Source: Hydrogenispora ethanolica (GTDB taxonomy: Bacteria > Bacillota > UBA4882 > UBA8346). Taken from it: 64,000 bases of DNA. The stretch covers positions 78,128-142,127 of the forward strand of contig NZ_SLUN01000010.1 of assembly GCF_004340685.1 (NCBI RefSeq), given 5' to 3'. The notes below the pieces were generated by a model. That model made no database searches. It was not told where the DNA came from and saw only the letters and a list, made by a program, of their open reading frames with translations. The position numbers were made by a program, and so were the translations under genes. Of the stretch, positions 1 to 9,620 are shown one piece after another. Position 1 is the first letter of the stretch. The number at the start of each line of letters is the position of its first letter.

Positions 1-404
1 ACGACTTGAACGACGGCCCGGTTCAGGTCGAGTTCGCGGTGGTACGATTCGACCGCCGCTTCCTGGCAATCATCATGGAAATAGAGATCACCCAGGGATT
101 GATAAGGCCGGGCGCTTTCCGGAGTCCCCGCCAAGGTCAATGCGGCTAATCTTTCGGCTTCCCGAATCCGCCCCGCCAGGATGAGGCGGCGGATCTGCGG
201 CAAATAGTTCAAAGCCTCGGGATTGTTCCGATCCCGCGGACCCCCGTACCAGACAGTGTCCTCGTTCAGCTGAATATGTTCCGTTTGGACCGCGCCGAAG
301 ACCATCCCGCCCAATCTGCCGTTGCCGATGGGCAAAGCCTCCTCCCAAGTCCGGGCCGGTTGTTTATACCATAAAGACAATGGCTTCGCCACGCTCGGCT
401 CCAT
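1..404 (-). CDS. GH95 alpha-L-fucosidase family, N-terminal fragment (runs off window)
   Basis: Only the first 134 codons are in the window; the gene continues past the left edge. The ATG is preceded by GGGAG about 7 nt upstream. The translation reads LWYKQPARTWEEALPIGNG, then GRLGGMVFGAV, IQLNEDTVWYGGPRDRNNP and YQSLGDLYF. This is the typical opening of the GH95 N-terminal beta-sandwich domain, whose family members (about 750-800 residues) remove alpha-1,2-fucose or, in some cases, alpha-galactose from plant or mucin glycans. The catalytic (alpha/alpha)6 domain lies outside the window. No signal peptide is seen, so a cytoplasmic enzyme acting on imported oligosaccharides is likely. It is the last visible gene of the block 1 operon, 39 bases after the GH43 gene. 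Family assignment is confident; the substrate is inference. Confidence 0.85.
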   Translation of the reverse strand, partial: MEPSVAKPLSLWYKQPARTWEEALPIGNGRLGGMVFGAVQTEHIQLNEDTVWYGGPRDRNNPEALNYLPQIRRLILAGRIREAERLAALTLAGTPESARPYQSLGDLYFHDDCQEAAVESYHRELDLNRAVVQV

Positions 405-443
405 CGTTCATCTCCCTCTCCGTCTGCTTTTTTAAGGCTGGAG

Positions 444-1991
444 TTATTCACCGGGACAATACTCAAACCAGTCAAAATCCGCCGCGACCCGGTTGCCGTT
501 CCCGCCGTTGGCGGCATACATCCCCACCAGTGTGCCGGTATGGTGTTTCCCGATAGTTATCCCTTCATCGCTTAAGAAAGAGGCATCGTCCACCCGCCCT
601 ACCATTTTCCAATTCTGCAGCTCATCGCGATAATAAAACTCCCGCAGCTGTCGGTCCACCGAAACTCTCAGGAAAAGCTGATTCCGCCGGATACTCTCGC
701 TCTCCCCCAGACAACGGCGGATATTGTTCCGGTTTTCGATCAAGCGGACTTTTAAGCCGTTTTCATAGATCAGGCATAAGGCGATGAAGGAATAAAGCCC
801 CCGATAACAGATGAGTCCCGCTTCTTCCCCGTTGCAGCCGGGATGAAACTCCAGTTTCAAGCCGGCGGAATAGCGATGGTGTTTTTCGCGGCGCAAGATG
901 ATATTGCGCGCTTCTTTGGAACCCGGCGCCGCATTGCCGGTGAGAATCCGCAAATAACCGGGGCGCTCCTTCAGTGACCACGCCGCGGGATCGGGGTTCC
1001 GCACAAACTGCCAATCGAAGCTCAACTTCACCGAGTCAAAGTCATCCCGAAACCGCTCCGCATAGCGGACCGCCGGAAGGCCGGGAACGGTTTGGATCGC
1101 ACTCGGGCCCTTGCCCTCATTCACCAGTAGCCAGCCGTCTTCGGTCCACCGCACCGGATCCAAGGCCGTCTCCCGGCCCAAGGTGGTAAACCGGCCTTGA
1201 TTGGGCCGGCCGCACAAGTAAACCATCCACCAGTCGCCTCCTTGCGTCTGAACCAGCTTGCCGTGGCCCGCCCTTTGAATCGGGGCGTCCGGATCGGTCT
1301 GGGTCAGCACCGGATTGTAGGGGCTGGGCTCATAAGGTCCGTAGAGATTCCGGGAGCGGGCCATGGTGACCCGGTGGCCGTACTCGGTGCCGCCCTCCGC
1401 TAGCATAAGATAGTAAAAACCGTCTTTCTTCAGAAGGTGGGGGCCCTCCGGCGACTTGCCGCCGGTCCCTTGCCAAAGCGTGACCGGTTCTCCCGCCGCC
1501 GCGCTGCAATCCCGGTTTAAACGGAGGAGCCTCCCCTGGTGTAACACCATATAATGCGTCCCGTCGTCATCCACGAAATGGGAGGGATCGATCCCGTCGA
1601 CATCCACAAAGAGCGGTTTGGAATAAGGACCCTCCGGCCGGTCGGCGGTAAGGATCATTTGCCGCCGGATGATCTTGCGGCCGGCCTCGGCAATCTCCCC
1701 GTTCAGGCGCAGCGTGGCAAAGATATAAAACTTCCCGTTATGATAGGAGAGGTCTGGCGCCCAGACTCCGTGCGAATCATCGATACCGCTCAGATCCAGA
1801 TAATCGTCCCGGGTGATGGCGTGGCCGATAATCTCCCAATGGACCAGATCCCGGGAATGGCTGATCACAATCGCCGGGAAATACTCAAACGTGGAATTCA
1901 CCATGTAATAATCTTCACCCACCCTGACCACGGAAGGATCAGGAAAGAATCCGGTCAATACCGGATTCGTGTAAAAGGGGGCTTGTTTCAT
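444..1991 (-). CDS. GH43 beta-xylosidase / alpha-L-arabinofuranosidase
   Basis: A 515-residue glycoside hydrolase with the five-bladed beta-propeller of GH43 in residues 1 to about 300 and a C-terminal beta-sandwich (from about residue 315, FRDDFDSVKL) as in two-domain xylan 1,4-beta-xylosidases. The expected acidic residues are visible: D18 in FFPDPSVV (base), D135 in DGIDPSHF (pKa modulator) and E182 in SPEGPHLL (acid). There is no signal peptide, so it should act in the cytoplasm on imported xylo- or arabino-oligosaccharides. It follows the binding-protein gene after a terminator-like hairpin, which may lower its expression relative to the transporter. Xylosidase versus arabinofuranosidase cannot be decided from motifs. 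Confidence 0.9.
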   Translation of the reverse strand: MKQAPFYTNPVLTGFFPDPSVVRVGEDYYMVNSTFEYFPAIVISHSRDLVHWEIIGHAITRDDYLDLSGIDDSHGVWAPDLSYHNGKFYIFATLRLNGEIAEAGRKIIRRQMILTADRPEGPYSKPLFVDVDGIDPSHFVDDDGTHYMVLHQGRLLRLNRDCSAAAGEPVTLWQGTGGKSPEGPHLLKKDGFYYLMLAEGGTEYGHRVTMARSRNLYGPYEPSPYNPVLTQTDPDAPIQRAGHGKLVQTQGGDWWMVYLCGRPNQGRFTTLGRETALDPVRWTEDGWLLVNEGKGPSAIQTVPGLPAVRYAERFRDDFDSVKLSFDWQFVRNPDPAAWSLKERPGYLRILTGNAAPGSKEARNIILRREKHHRYSAGLKLEFHPGCNGEEAGLICYRGLYSFIALCLIYENGLKVRLIENRNNIRRCLGESESIRRNQLFLRVSVDRQLREFYYRDELQNWKMVGRVDDASFLSDEGITIGKHHTGTLVGMYAANGGNGNRVAADFDWFEYCPGE

Positions 1992-2031
1992 GGTCGCTTC
2001 TTCTCCCTCAAAATCGCACCAAAGAAAAACA

Positions 2032-2070
2032 GTAGGTTACCTGAGACGCTGAAGCTGCCCGGTAGCCTAC
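2032..2070 (-). terminator. Hairpin between binding-protein and GH43 genes
   Basis: Minus-strand GTAGGCTACC pairs with GGTAACCTAC (10 bp, one G-U) around a 19-nt loop and is followed by TGTTTTTC. It resembles a leaky intrinsic terminator that would allow high expression of the solute-binding protein and partial read-through into GH43 and GH95. Confidence 0.5.
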
Positions 2071-2111
2071 CGTTATTTCTCCGGCCAGTTTCCGACTGGG
2101 TAATGCTGAGC

Positions 2112-3425
2112 TTATTTCTTCATGGCGGCGTCAAAATCGGCCTTGGCTTTCTCCAGCCGTTTCGCCCAGTCATCCAACATTTCTTTAGCGGTCAGCTTCT
2201 TGAGCATGACGGCCTGAATTTCCGGTTCAACCACGCCCGATCGGATCGTGCTATATTCCGGCAGGTAATAGGGGGCGGCGTAAAAATGGGTCCGCGCTCC
2301 GGTAAATCCGGCCACGCCCACTTTCATGTAGGGCTTCTCCTGCAGCCAGCTCTCATGGACGCAATCTTGATTGACCGGAATCTCACCCAGGATTTTCGCC
2401 CAAGCCGATGCCTGTTCCTTCGAGGCCATGAACTCCATGAACTTCCAGGCGGCGTCTTTGTTCTTGGACAGCTTGAACATTACCAGGCCGGAAGGGTTGG
2501 GCGCCGGCAAGTTCAGATAGCCTTTTTGGCTCTTGAGGAAAAACGCTTGAAACTTGGATAAATCGCTGCCAAACGCCTTCTCGTGGGAAGCCGCCGAACC
2601 CAGGTTATGAATGATCGTCGCGGCTTTCCCCGACTGGAAGGTCGCCGCCAGTTCCACCCAGTTCTTGGTGATATCGTCTTCCGGGGTGACCCCATTATAG
2701 AGGCTCAGATATTTTTCCACGAATTCAACGTGCTTGGGATCATTGACGGTACATTTGCCTTTTTTGGTGAAGAATTCGGTGATCCCCGAATAGGAGTACA
2801 TCAAATACTCAATGAATAAGGCGCTCCCGTTGCCGCCCCGGATACTCAGGCCATATCTGCCATTCGTTCTATCATTCAGTCTTTTGACGCTGCTGAAAAA
2901 TTCATCCCAGCTCTCCGGGATCTTGAGGCCCGCCTCTTTAAACCAGTCGCTGCGGGCCCAGACGATCCACCCCGGCCCTCCCGAGATCGGCAGGCCGTAG
3001 AGCCGGTGTTTCTTGACGTCCAGATTCTTGAGGTTATTCAGGACATCCTTGCTGTATTTACCTTTCAAGCCGGACTTCTTTAAATAGCTGTCCAAAGGCA
3101 CCAGGTCGCCTTTGGCGATATAAGTGGATTCGGTAATGATATGGCCGATGTCCGGAGGAGTTCCGGCAGCCAGCGCCATGTCGAGCTTCTGGTTATAATC
3201 CTTGGCATTGCCGGGCAAACCGAGAAAATTGACCTTGATATTGGGATATTTGGCCTCAAAGGGTTTGATCACATCTTCCCGGATGACTTGCTCCCGTTCC
3301 GGCGTAATATTCACTCCCCAGTAGGAGATGGTAACCCGTTTCTCCGCGGGCTTGGCATAGACGGTAAATCCCAGCGATACCAGCAAGACCGTAGCCATCA
3401 TCCAATTGATCGTTCTGCGAAACAT
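2112..3425 (-). CDS. Sugar ABC transporter solute-binding protein (CUT1 type)
   Basis: A 437-residue extracytoplasmic solute-binding protein (SBP family 1). The N-terminus has a hydrophobic segment at about residues 9-24 ending in TVYA-KPAEKR, a type I cleavage site. No lipobox cysteine is present, so it is not predicted to be a lipoprotein. Typical features are ISYWGVNITPEREQVI followed by PFEAKYPNIKVNFL, and AGTPPDIGHI. It lies just downstream of two permease genes and upstream of GH43/GH95, which suggests an oligosaccharide substrate such as xylo-, arabino- or fucosylated oligosaccharides. The ATPase is not encoded here; as in many YesMN-linked CUT1 systems a shared MsmX-type ATPase encoded elsewhere is likely (inference). 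Confidence 0.9.
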   Translation of the reverse strand: MFRRTINWMMATVLLVSLGFTVYAKPAEKRVTISYWGVNITPEREQVIREDVIKPFEAKYPNIKVNFLGLPGNAKDYNQKLDMALAAGTPPDIGHIITESTYIAKGDLVPLDSYLKKSGLKGKYSKDVLNNLKNLDVKKHRLYGLPISGGPGWIVWARSDWFKEAGLKIPESWDEFFSSVKRLNDRTNGRYGLSIRGGNGSALFIEYLMYSYSGITEFFTKKGKCTVNDPKHVEFVEKYLSLYNGVTPEDDITKNWVELAATFQSGKAATIIHNLGSAASHEKAFGSDLSKFQAFFLKSQKGYLNLPAPNPSGLVMFKLSKNKDAAWKFMEFMASKEQASAWAKILGEIPVNQDCVHESWLQEKPYMKVGVAGFTGARTHFYAAPYYLPEYSTIRSGVVEPEIQAVMLKKLTAKEMLDDWAKRLEKAKADFDAAMKK

Positions 3426-3485
3426 TTTCTCTTTTCCTCCCTTTTATTTTATCAACCGCACCGGTTCTGGCGGTTTTGAGCCCCA

Positions 3486-4331
3486 TTAGCCCTTGACAGC
3501 TCCCGATCCCAACCCGCTGATCAGATATTTCTGAACATAGGCAAACAAGATGAGCGGCGGTATCAGCGCGATCAAGCTTCCCGCGGACAATGACGCGAAG
3601 TCGATGCTGTATTCACCGATCATGTAGCGCAGCCCCACCGGAATGGTGAAATTGTTCTGGTCGGTAATGAATGAGAAAGCATGCAAGAAATCGTTCCAGC
3701 TATTGATAAAGGCAAATGAAGCGATCGCGACCATGCACGGCAGAATAACCGGCGGTATCAAGGTCGCCAGTATCCTTACCCGGGTGGCTCCGTCCACCAT
3801 GGCCGCTTCATCCACTTGCACGGGGACATTATCGATAAAGCCCTTCATCAACAGGGTCTGAAACGGAATGGAACCGGCGATCGTGGTAATGATCAAGGCG
3901 TACGGCGTATTGATCAGGCCGATATTCTTAAAGATGATGAATTGCGGAATGATGATCATAACCCCCGGGATAAACTGCGTGGCCAGGATGAGCAACATGA
4001 ACAGTTTCTTTCCTTTGAACTCAAAGCGGCTTAAGGCATAGGCGTTCAATAACGAAAAGAGCAGCACGAAAAGTACGGAGATCACCGCCACAAAGAGGCT
4101 GTTATTGAAGTAGGTTATAAAATGATTCTTGGTCCAGACGTACCCGTAGTTCTCCAAGGTCGGCGGATTCGGAAGGTAGCGCACCATGCCGGTCATGACG
4201 TCACCCCCCCGCTTCAACGAGGTAGCCAGGGCCCAGAGAAAAGGGGTCGCCACAAAGATCAGCAGCAGCAGCAGGGGCAGATACAATGATATTATCCGGC
4301 GGACGGACCTCTTCAGCTTGGTTTTATTCAT
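3486..4331 (-). CDS. Sugar ABC transporter permease (MalG-like)
   Basis: A 281-residue inner-membrane permease with about six membrane segments. The start is placed at the ATG of MNKTKLKRSV, which follows GGGAGGGGTATCG and overlaps the upstream permease stop by 8 nt; a longer reading frame begins 15 codons earlier but lacks a better ribosome site. The cytoplasmic EAA loop (DEAAMVDGATRVRILATLIPP, interrupted here) is conserved for docking to the ATPase. It pairs with the MalF-like permease upstream. A small hairpin (AACCGC/GCGGTT, 3451-3475) lies between this gene and the binding-protein gene. Confidence 0.9.
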   Translation of the reverse strand: MNKTKLKRSVRRIISLYLPLLLLLIFVATPFLWALATSLKRGGDVMTGMVRYLPNPPTLENYGYVWTKNHFITYFNNSLFVAVISVLFVLLFSLLNAYALSRFEFKGKKLFMLLILATQFIPGVMIIIPQFIIFKNIGLINTPYALIITTIAGSIPFQTLLMKGFIDNVPVQVDEAAMVDGATRVRILATLIPPVILPCMVAIASFAFINSWNDFLHAFSFITDQNNFTIPVGLRYMIGEYSIDFASLSAGSLIALIPPLILFAYVQKYLISGLGSGAVKG

Positions 4332-5268
4332 CGATACCCCTCCCGAACTTGTTGAGACTGAGATAGAGCGCGGCAAAGAGCAACAGGATGCCGAAGATCA
4401 CGACCGCCAGCGCCGAACCGTAACCGAGATTGCCCTCAACCACCGCGGTTTGCATCAGATAGATCGGCAGCGTGGTCGTGAGCCGCATCGGCCCGCCCCC
4501 TGTCAAGGTGAAGATCATATCGATCGAATTGAATTCCCAGATCGACCGCATCAGGGTCGTAAAGACAATCGCCCCTTTTAGGTAAGGCAAAGTGATATAA
4601 AAGAATTTTTTTAGCGGACTGCAGCCATCGACGGCGCAGGACTCATAGATCTCCCGCGGGATGGTCTGGAGGGCGGCCAGCAGGGTGATGGCGAAGAACG
4701 GCAACCCCCTCCATAATTCGGTGATCACGATGGCGGGAAAAACCGTGTTGGGATTCCCCAGCCAGGCCACGGTATCCTTGAGGACTCCCGTGTCTTTTAG
4801 GACGTAATTGAAGAGTCCGATATGCTGATTGAGGATTAGCAGCCAGAGCATCGTCGTGAGCACGCCGGAGACGGCCCAGGGGGCAAACACCAGGACTCGG
4901 GCAAGCCCTCGCCCCCTAAAGACCTGATTCAGCAGTAAGGCGACGGCTAAACCGAGCACCAGCTGTAAAAAGACCTCCCAGAAGACCCATTTTGCCGTAA
5001 GCAGCAAAGCCGGGTAAAAAAGGGTGTCGCCGCCGAAGATGGTTTGAAAATTTTGTAAACCGGCGAAGCCCGCCTCATACAACCGGGCATAAGAGAAGTT
5101 TTGAAGGCTCAGTTGAAATACGCTGGCTACCGGGTAAAAAATGAGGATGCCCAAGAGAATCACAGTGGGCGCGATCAGCAGGTATGGAAAATACTTTTCA
5201 CTCTTACGGCCGGATGGATTGCTTGCTGCTTTCAGAGCCCGGCCCGGCTCGCTTCCCGATTGAATCAT
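4324..5268 (-). CDS. Sugar ABC transporter permease (MalF-like)
   Basis: A 314-residue CUT1 permease with about six membrane helices; the first is YFPYLLIAPTVILLGILIFY at about residue 26. The EAA motif region reads YESCAVDGCSPLKKFFYITL. The ATG is preceded by GAGGTG. It is the first gene after the regulator yesN and has its own candidate promoter 50-75 nt upstream (TTACAT, 17 nt, TACAAT), so transporter and hydrolase genes may be transcribed separately from the regulator pair, as expected if YesN activates this promoter. Confidence 0.9.
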   Translation of the reverse strand: MIQSGSEPGRALKAASNPSGRKSEKYFPYLLIAPTVILLGILIFYPVASVFQLSLQNFSYARLYEAGFAGLQNFQTIFGGDTLFYPALLLTAKWVFWEVFLQLVLGLAVALLLNQVFRGRGLARVLVFAPWAVSGVLTTMLWLLILNQHIGLFNYVLKDTGVLKDTVAWLGNPNTVFPAIVITELWRGLPFFAITLLAALQTIPREIYESCAVDGCSPLKKFFYITLPYLKGAIVFTTLMRSIWEFNSIDMIFTLTGGGPMRLTTTLPIYLMQTAVVEGNLGYGSALAVVIFGILLLFAALYLSLNKFGRGIDE

Positions 5269-5314
5269 TACTACACCTCGCTAGCGAAGGACTCATGCCG
5301 TTGCCTATATTTCG

Positions 5315-5343
5315 ATTGTACCCCGAACCGCCGCGCGATGTAA
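5315..5343 (-). promoter_or_regulatory. Candidate promoter of the block 1 transporter operon
   Basis: On the minus strand TTACAT, a 17-nt spacer and TACAAT form a sigma-A-like promoter 47-75 nt upstream of the MalF-like permease ATG, in the gap after yesN. The -35 is weak, consistent with the need for an activator such as the adjacent AraC-type regulator. This is sequence inference only. Confidence 0.5.
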
Positions 5344-5394
5344 TAAAGCGGATTCGACAGATTGTTTGTTATCTTTCACTCTTTCTTTACAGCG

Positions 5395-6645
5395 TCATGA
5401 ATTCCGGAACTCGGTCGGCGTGTAGCCGGTGTATTTCTTGAAAAGCACGCTAAAATACTGGGCGTTGCTATAACCGACTTTCTCAGCCACTTCATAGGTT
5501 TTTAAATCGGTGTTCCGGATCAGTTCCTTGGCTTTTTCAACCCGGGTTTGCATCAGATACTCGCTGAGGTTGACCCGCATATACTTTTTAAAGAGCGTGC
5601 AGATATAGGTATGGGATACGTGGACTTCCTTCGCGATCTGATTCAAGGAAAGGTTCTTCTGATTGAAGTTCCGGTAGACATAATCGACGATCTTTTTGAA
5701 GACTGCCACCTGAGAACTTTCGTTATGACGAATGCTGTCAATATGGATGATGCCGCTCTTTTTGAGAATCGTTCGCATCTCTAAGGCCTGCAACGCTTCC
5801 TGATACGACAATGGAATATTCCGAGGGCCTTCATAGAGGTTGCCCACTCCAATGTCCAAAGTCATTTTCAGCCGGTTCTTGAGGCGTTGCTGAATCTCTT
5901 CCAGCGCATCGACGATACGGTCGTTGGACTCGGCATCGCTCTCCTTGCAATTGAAGATCAGCTGGAGATAAGGTCTGGCCTCAACCAGCGCTATCACCCG
6001 ACCCTCTTCAGCGATGAATTCACCGCAGACGTTATAGATGGACTGAAAACTTAACTCCGGGTCCCGCTGGTCTTTCCCAGCCGCGCCGTTTTCCGGCTCG
6101 GCGACAGCGAGCGCCGCCACGCAAAATTGCCGGCCCGGAAAAGAGATGTTGAATAGGTTGGCCTCCTCTGCCAGTTGCGCTTCAGCGACCTTCCCCCGGA
6201 GCAGATCGTTCAGGAATTGACGGCGCAGCAGCAAATTGGCCCGGTCCGATCTCTCCCGCCAGTTTCGTTCCTCGATCAGTTCGGCGCGGGCTTTGATGAC
6301 CGCATCCAAGATCTCTTGATTGGCGGCGTATTTCAGAATATAGCCGTTCGCTTTTAAGTGGAGCGCTTTCCTGGCGTATTCAAAATCATCGTAAGCGGTC
6401 AGAAAGATCACTTTGGCGCGGGGCAAACCCTCGTGGATCCGTTCACTCATCTCCAAACCGTCCATGAAAGGCATCCGGATATCGGTGAGCACGATATGCG
6501 GTTTATGGGTTTTCGCCAGTTCCAGTCCTTCCAGCCCATTTTCGGCGGTAGCCGCCACTTGGAAACCGTGCTCCTCCCAACGGATGTTCTTGGCGATTCC
6601 CAGCCGGATCACTTCGTCATCATCCACGATCAATACTTTCAACAT
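5395..6645 (-). CDS. YesN-type response regulator with AraC DNA-binding domain
   Basis: A 416-residue regulator. The receiver domain is at about residues 2-120 with acidic pocket DDD, phospho-acceptor D55 in LTDIRMPF, and a conserved-lysine region (YILKYAANQ; the usual LKP is LKY here). A middle region of about 200 residues follows, and two AraC-type helix-turn-helix motifs end the protein (SLNQIAKEVHVSHTYICTLF and YEVAEKVGYSNAQYFSVLF). The ATG at MLKVLIVDDD is chosen because it aligns with the family; it overlaps the upstream kinase gene by 26 nt, so the two are translationally coupled. It most likely activates the sugar-transport operon in response to the YesM partner. Confidence 0.92.
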   Translation of the reverse strand: MLKVLIVDDDEVIRLGIAKNIRWEEHGFQVAATAENGLEGLELAKTHKPHIVLTDIRMPFMDGLEMSERIHEGLPRAKVIFLTAYDDFEYARKALHLKANGYILKYAANQEILDAVIKARAELIEERNWRERSDRANLLLRRQFLNDLLRGKVAEAQLAEEANLFNISFPGRQFCVAALAVAEPENGAAGKDQRDPELSFQSIYNVCGEFIAEEGRVIALVEARPYLQLIFNCKESDAESNDRIVDALEEIQQRLKNRLKMTLDIGVGNLYEGPRNIPLSYQEALQALEMRTILKKSGIIHIDSIRHNESSQVAVFKKIVDYVYRNFNQKNLSLNQIAKEVHVSHTYICTLFKKYMRVNLSEYLMQTRVEKAKELIRNTDLKTYEVAEKVGYSNAQYFSVLFKKYTGYTPTEFRNS

Positions 6646-8455
6646 GTTTTCCACTGTCCGGACATCCTCCCGCAAAAGGCAACCGCACGGTTACCTTGGT
6701 TCCTTCTCCCACAACGCTCGTGATTTGCAGCCCGTACTCCCGGCCGAAGTGCAGCTTCAGCCGCTGATTGACATTGCGTAAGCCGAAAGTGATCGGTTCG
6801 GCGGCCAGCTCCGGCACTTCCAGCGACTCGGTCAATTGGCGGAGCCGTTCCGGTTCGATTCCCACGCCGTCATCGCTGATCTCAATGACGATATCGTCGG
6901 CCCCCTGATACCCGGTGATCCGAATCAGCCCCGGATCGATCTTATTTTTGATCCCATGATAAATTGAGTTTTCCACGATCGGTTGCAACGTCAGCTTGAT
7001 AATCGGACTGTTCAGGATCGTCTCGCTGACTGCGAATTGGAAATCTAAGCCCTTGCTATAGCGGATCTTCTGAATCGTCAGATAATGGTGGACATGTTCC
7101 AGCTCTTCCCGGAGCAGGATCAGCTCCTTGCCTTTGCTGATCCCGATCATAAAAAAGCGGGTGATCGCGTTCACCATGGTACTGGCTTTTTGATTTTCAT
7201 TGAGATCGATGAGATGTTTGATCGAGGCCAGGGTGTTATAGAGAAAATGGGGATTGATCTGGGATTGTAGGGCCAGCAGCTCCATTTTGCGTTTCTGCTC
7301 CTGCTCCTCCCGCACCTGGCGCAGCAGATTTTTCACGCTCCCCAGCAGTTCGGAGAGGCCTTTCGCCAACACGCCGATCTCATTGCTGTCTTTAATATCG
7401 AAGCGCACCTCCAGATCGCCGTTTTGCACCTTGCGAACCTGCCGCGACAGATAACTGATGGAATTGGACATACTGCCGGCCAGAAAGGTTGCGACGACGG
7501 TCGAGATCAAGATGAGCAGCAAGATGATGAGCAATGAAATATACTTGATCTGGCCGGCTTTCTCCAAAATATCGCGCTCCGGGACAATGGCCGCAATCAG
7601 CCACTGGTTGACCGGCAGGGTGTTAAAAAACACCAGCATCTTCCGCTTCTTTACGCTGCGGATAGTGAAGCTTCCCTCGCCGCCCGCCCGTTTCCGGATC
7701 AAGGCGATCTCCGGCCGGCCGATGCCGTACTCTTCCTTGGCCTTCCGGGAGAATAAGATCCCATCCGGGCTGATCAGGGCCAGATAGCCGTTGGGGCTGA
7801 CTTTGATGTTGGCTAACAGCTGATAGAAATAAGCGCTTTTCAGGTTGAGCAGCACGATGCCGTTGACGCGGGAATCGCTCCGGCCGATCAGTTTAAAAAC
7901 GCTCATGACCTGTCTGGGACTGACTGTATCGAAGACCGTATCCCGGTGCCGGTTCAACCAATAATAACCGGTCGGCGATCCCTGGTATTTTTGCAGCCAT
8001 TCGTCGATAGCGATGCCGGTACGCTTCGGGATGGACTCCCGCTGCAATTGAAACTCGCTGCCGTCGTTCAGCCGCGCGTAAATGGAGTCGATCATCTGAA
8101 AATAATTGAGGTAGATATCGTTGAACGTCTTGTTCAGGTTGATATAATTGACGATCCGCCGATAGCTGTCGGCGTCGGTTCCGGGGCGTTCGGCGCTCAG
8201 CTGCAGGGCGTTTTTAAAAGCCCGGTCATTTTCGATGGCGTATAATTGTCCGAAAGCCGTGGTCAATTTGTCATTGATAATCCCATTCGTCTGGAGGATG
8301 GTATCCTGCAAAAGGTAATAGGCATTCTCCCGCAACTGCCGCACCGCCGACAGATAGGAACAGAGGCCGGTTAAAAAGACCGCCAGGATGATCACGGGCA
8401 GAAAGCCGAGCAGCAACTTGGTTTTGATGGGCAGGTTGGTAAGCCGCCGGTTCAT
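6620..8455 (-). CDS. YesM-type sensor histidine kinase
   Basis: A 611-residue membrane kinase of the LytS/YesM class. TM1 is near the N-terminus (LLLGFLPVIILAVFLTGLC), then an extracytoplasmic sensor of about 260 residues, TM2 (YISLLIILLLILISTVVATF), a HAMP linker, the His_kinase domain with QSQINPHFLYNTLASI (H is the phospho-acceptor), and a HATPase domain with QPIVENSIYHGI and DDGVGI. The start is ATG 2 nt after the upstream hydrolase stop; a GTG four codons earlier would overlap that stop. It should sense an extracellular sugar or binding-protein complex and phosphorylate YesN encoded just downstream. Confidence 0.92.
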   Translation of the reverse strand: MNRRLTNLPIKTKLLLGFLPVIILAVFLTGLCSYLSAVRQLRENAYYLLQDTILQTNGIINDKLTTAFGQLYAIENDRAFKNALQLSAERPGTDADSYRRIVNYINLNKTFNDIYLNYFQMIDSIYARLNDGSEFQLQRESIPKRTGIAIDEWLQKYQGSPTGYYWLNRHRDTVFDTVSPRQVMSVFKLIGRSDSRVNGIVLLNLKSAYFYQLLANIKVSPNGYLALISPDGILFSRKAKEEYGIGRPEIALIRKRAGGEGSFTIRSVKKRKMLVFFNTLPVNQWLIAAIVPERDILEKAGQIKYISLLIILLLILISTVVATFLAGSMSNSISYLSRQVRKVQNGDLEVRFDIKDSNEIGVLAKGLSELLGSVKNLLRQVREEQEQKRKMELLALQSQINPHFLYNTLASIKHLIDLNENQKASTMVNAITRFFMIGISKGKELILLREELEHVHHYLTIQKIRYSKGLDFQFAVSETILNSPIIKLTLQPIVENSIYHGIKNKIDPGLIRITGYQGADDIVIEISDDGVGIEPERLRQLTESLEVPELAAEPITFGLRNVNQRLKLHFGREYGLQITSVVGEGTKVTVRLPFAGGCPDSGKHVESIDRG

Positions 8456-8457
8456 GA

Positions 8458-9369
8458 TCAGAGCCACTGGCCGAAGAAGGCCAGGACTTCCCGGCGCATC
8501 GCCGCGGTCTCATAGTGCCCGCTGTGGCTGTAACTTCTCACCTGCCAGGCCTCAGGCCGCTGGTAATTTTGATAGACGATCCGCATCTCCCGGTCGATCT
8601 TGGCGACGCCGGCCGCCGGCGTCTGCAGGTCGGCCTGCCCGGCCAGGCTGAGATGGGGCCGCGGGGCAATCAAACCATTGATGCTTGCGGTGCTGAAATG
8701 TTTTAAGAGCCCGGGCACGTAAGAATAGACGCCGTGCCGGTCCAGGCCGCGGCTTTCGATGAGCGTCTGAAAATCGATCAGCGCGCACAGATCCACGCAG
8801 ACTCGGATCCGCTCATCCAGCGCAGCCAGCCACCAGGCCATGATCCCGCCCATCGAGATCCCCACCGTGCCGATGCGGCCGCCGTCAACCTCCGGCCGGA
8901 GCGTCAGATAATCGACGGCCTTGAGGCTATCGTAAACCATCATGCCCCACAGCACCTGGCCGGACCATAACATCCCCTTGAAGATCTCGCTCTCGGTCCG
9001 GCCGCGCCGTTCGCCGAAAGCCCAGGCGTCGATACAGAGCACCGCATAGCCCCGCCCCGCCAGCTCCGCCGCGTAGACCGGCCGCTGTAGAAATTTCCTC
9101 CCGGCCAGCAATTCTTCCTTGCCGATCTCATATTCGCCGCCGTGGGCGTGATTGTACAGGACCGCCGGCAGTTTTCCGGTGATCTTTTTGGGTTTCACAA
9201 AATAGGCCGGCACCGGCTCCAGCCCGTTCAGATCGAGGACCAGCGTTTCGACAAGATACGATTCATACTCGGTTTCCTTGATGGTTTCCGCGGTAACCCC
9301 ACGCTCCCGGGGCGGCAGGTCCCCCAGCAAGCTGTAGAGTTTTTGACGTTCAGCAGTCCGTTCCGCCAT
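8458..9369 (-). CDS. Alpha/beta hydrolase (acetyl-xylan-esterase-like / dienelactone-hydrolase-like)
   Basis: A 303-residue cytoplasmic alpha/beta hydrolase. The nucleophile elbow GISMGG (in [16 protein letters not shown]) holds the Ser; a His near the C-terminus lies in [14 protein letters not shown]. An oxyanion-type [10 protein letters not shown] segment is at about residue 70. There is no signal peptide. The first gene of the block 1 cluster, it abuts yesM with almost no gap and so is probably co-transcribed with the regulators. A role in removing acyl esters from imported oligosaccharides is plausible from the xylan-type neighbours but not proven; other esterase substrates are possible. 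Confidence 0.75.
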   Translation of the reverse strand: MAERTAERQKLYSLLGDLPPRERGVTAETIKETEYESYLVETLVLDLNGLEPVPAYFVKPKKITGKLPAVLYNHAHGGEYEIGKEELLAGRKFLQRPVYAAELAGRGYAVLCIDAWAFGERRGRTESEIFKGMLWSGQVLWGMMVYDSLKAVDYLTLRPEVDGGRIGTVGISMGGIMAWWLAALDERIRVCVDLCALIDFQTLIESRGLDRHGVYSYVPGLLKHFSTASINGLIAPRPHLSLAGQADLQTPAAGVAKIDREMRIVYQNYQRPEAWQVRSYSHSGHYETAAMRREVLAFFGQWL

Positions 9370-9620
9370 TCATCCCATCTCCTCGTCCGCAACCGATGAT
9401 TTCCAAATATAACTATGATTCGACTTCCTTCGTCCGCTTCCTTGTTTTACCGGGGTTCAAAGATCGAGTTACAAAAACAACGGTCAAACATGGTTCCCCT
9501 TTCTTCCACTTCCTTGATCCGCTTCCTTTAAAGAGAGGGGAAAGGCACTCCGGCGACTACTGGCTCCCAGGTGGCTCAAGGGGTGAGTTCGCTGGCCCAA
9601 AAAACGACCCATAATCATCA
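9370..9620. other. Non-coding stretch upstream of the hydrolase
   Basis: About 250 bp of AT-richer sequence between the hydrolase start and the repeat array. It contains two imperfect copies of a roughly 23-nt sequence (ACTTCCTT..TCCGCTTCCTT, near 9421 and 9508) and a TATATT hexamer on the minus strand near 9406 that might be a -10 element. No coding potential is convincing. Confidence 0.4.
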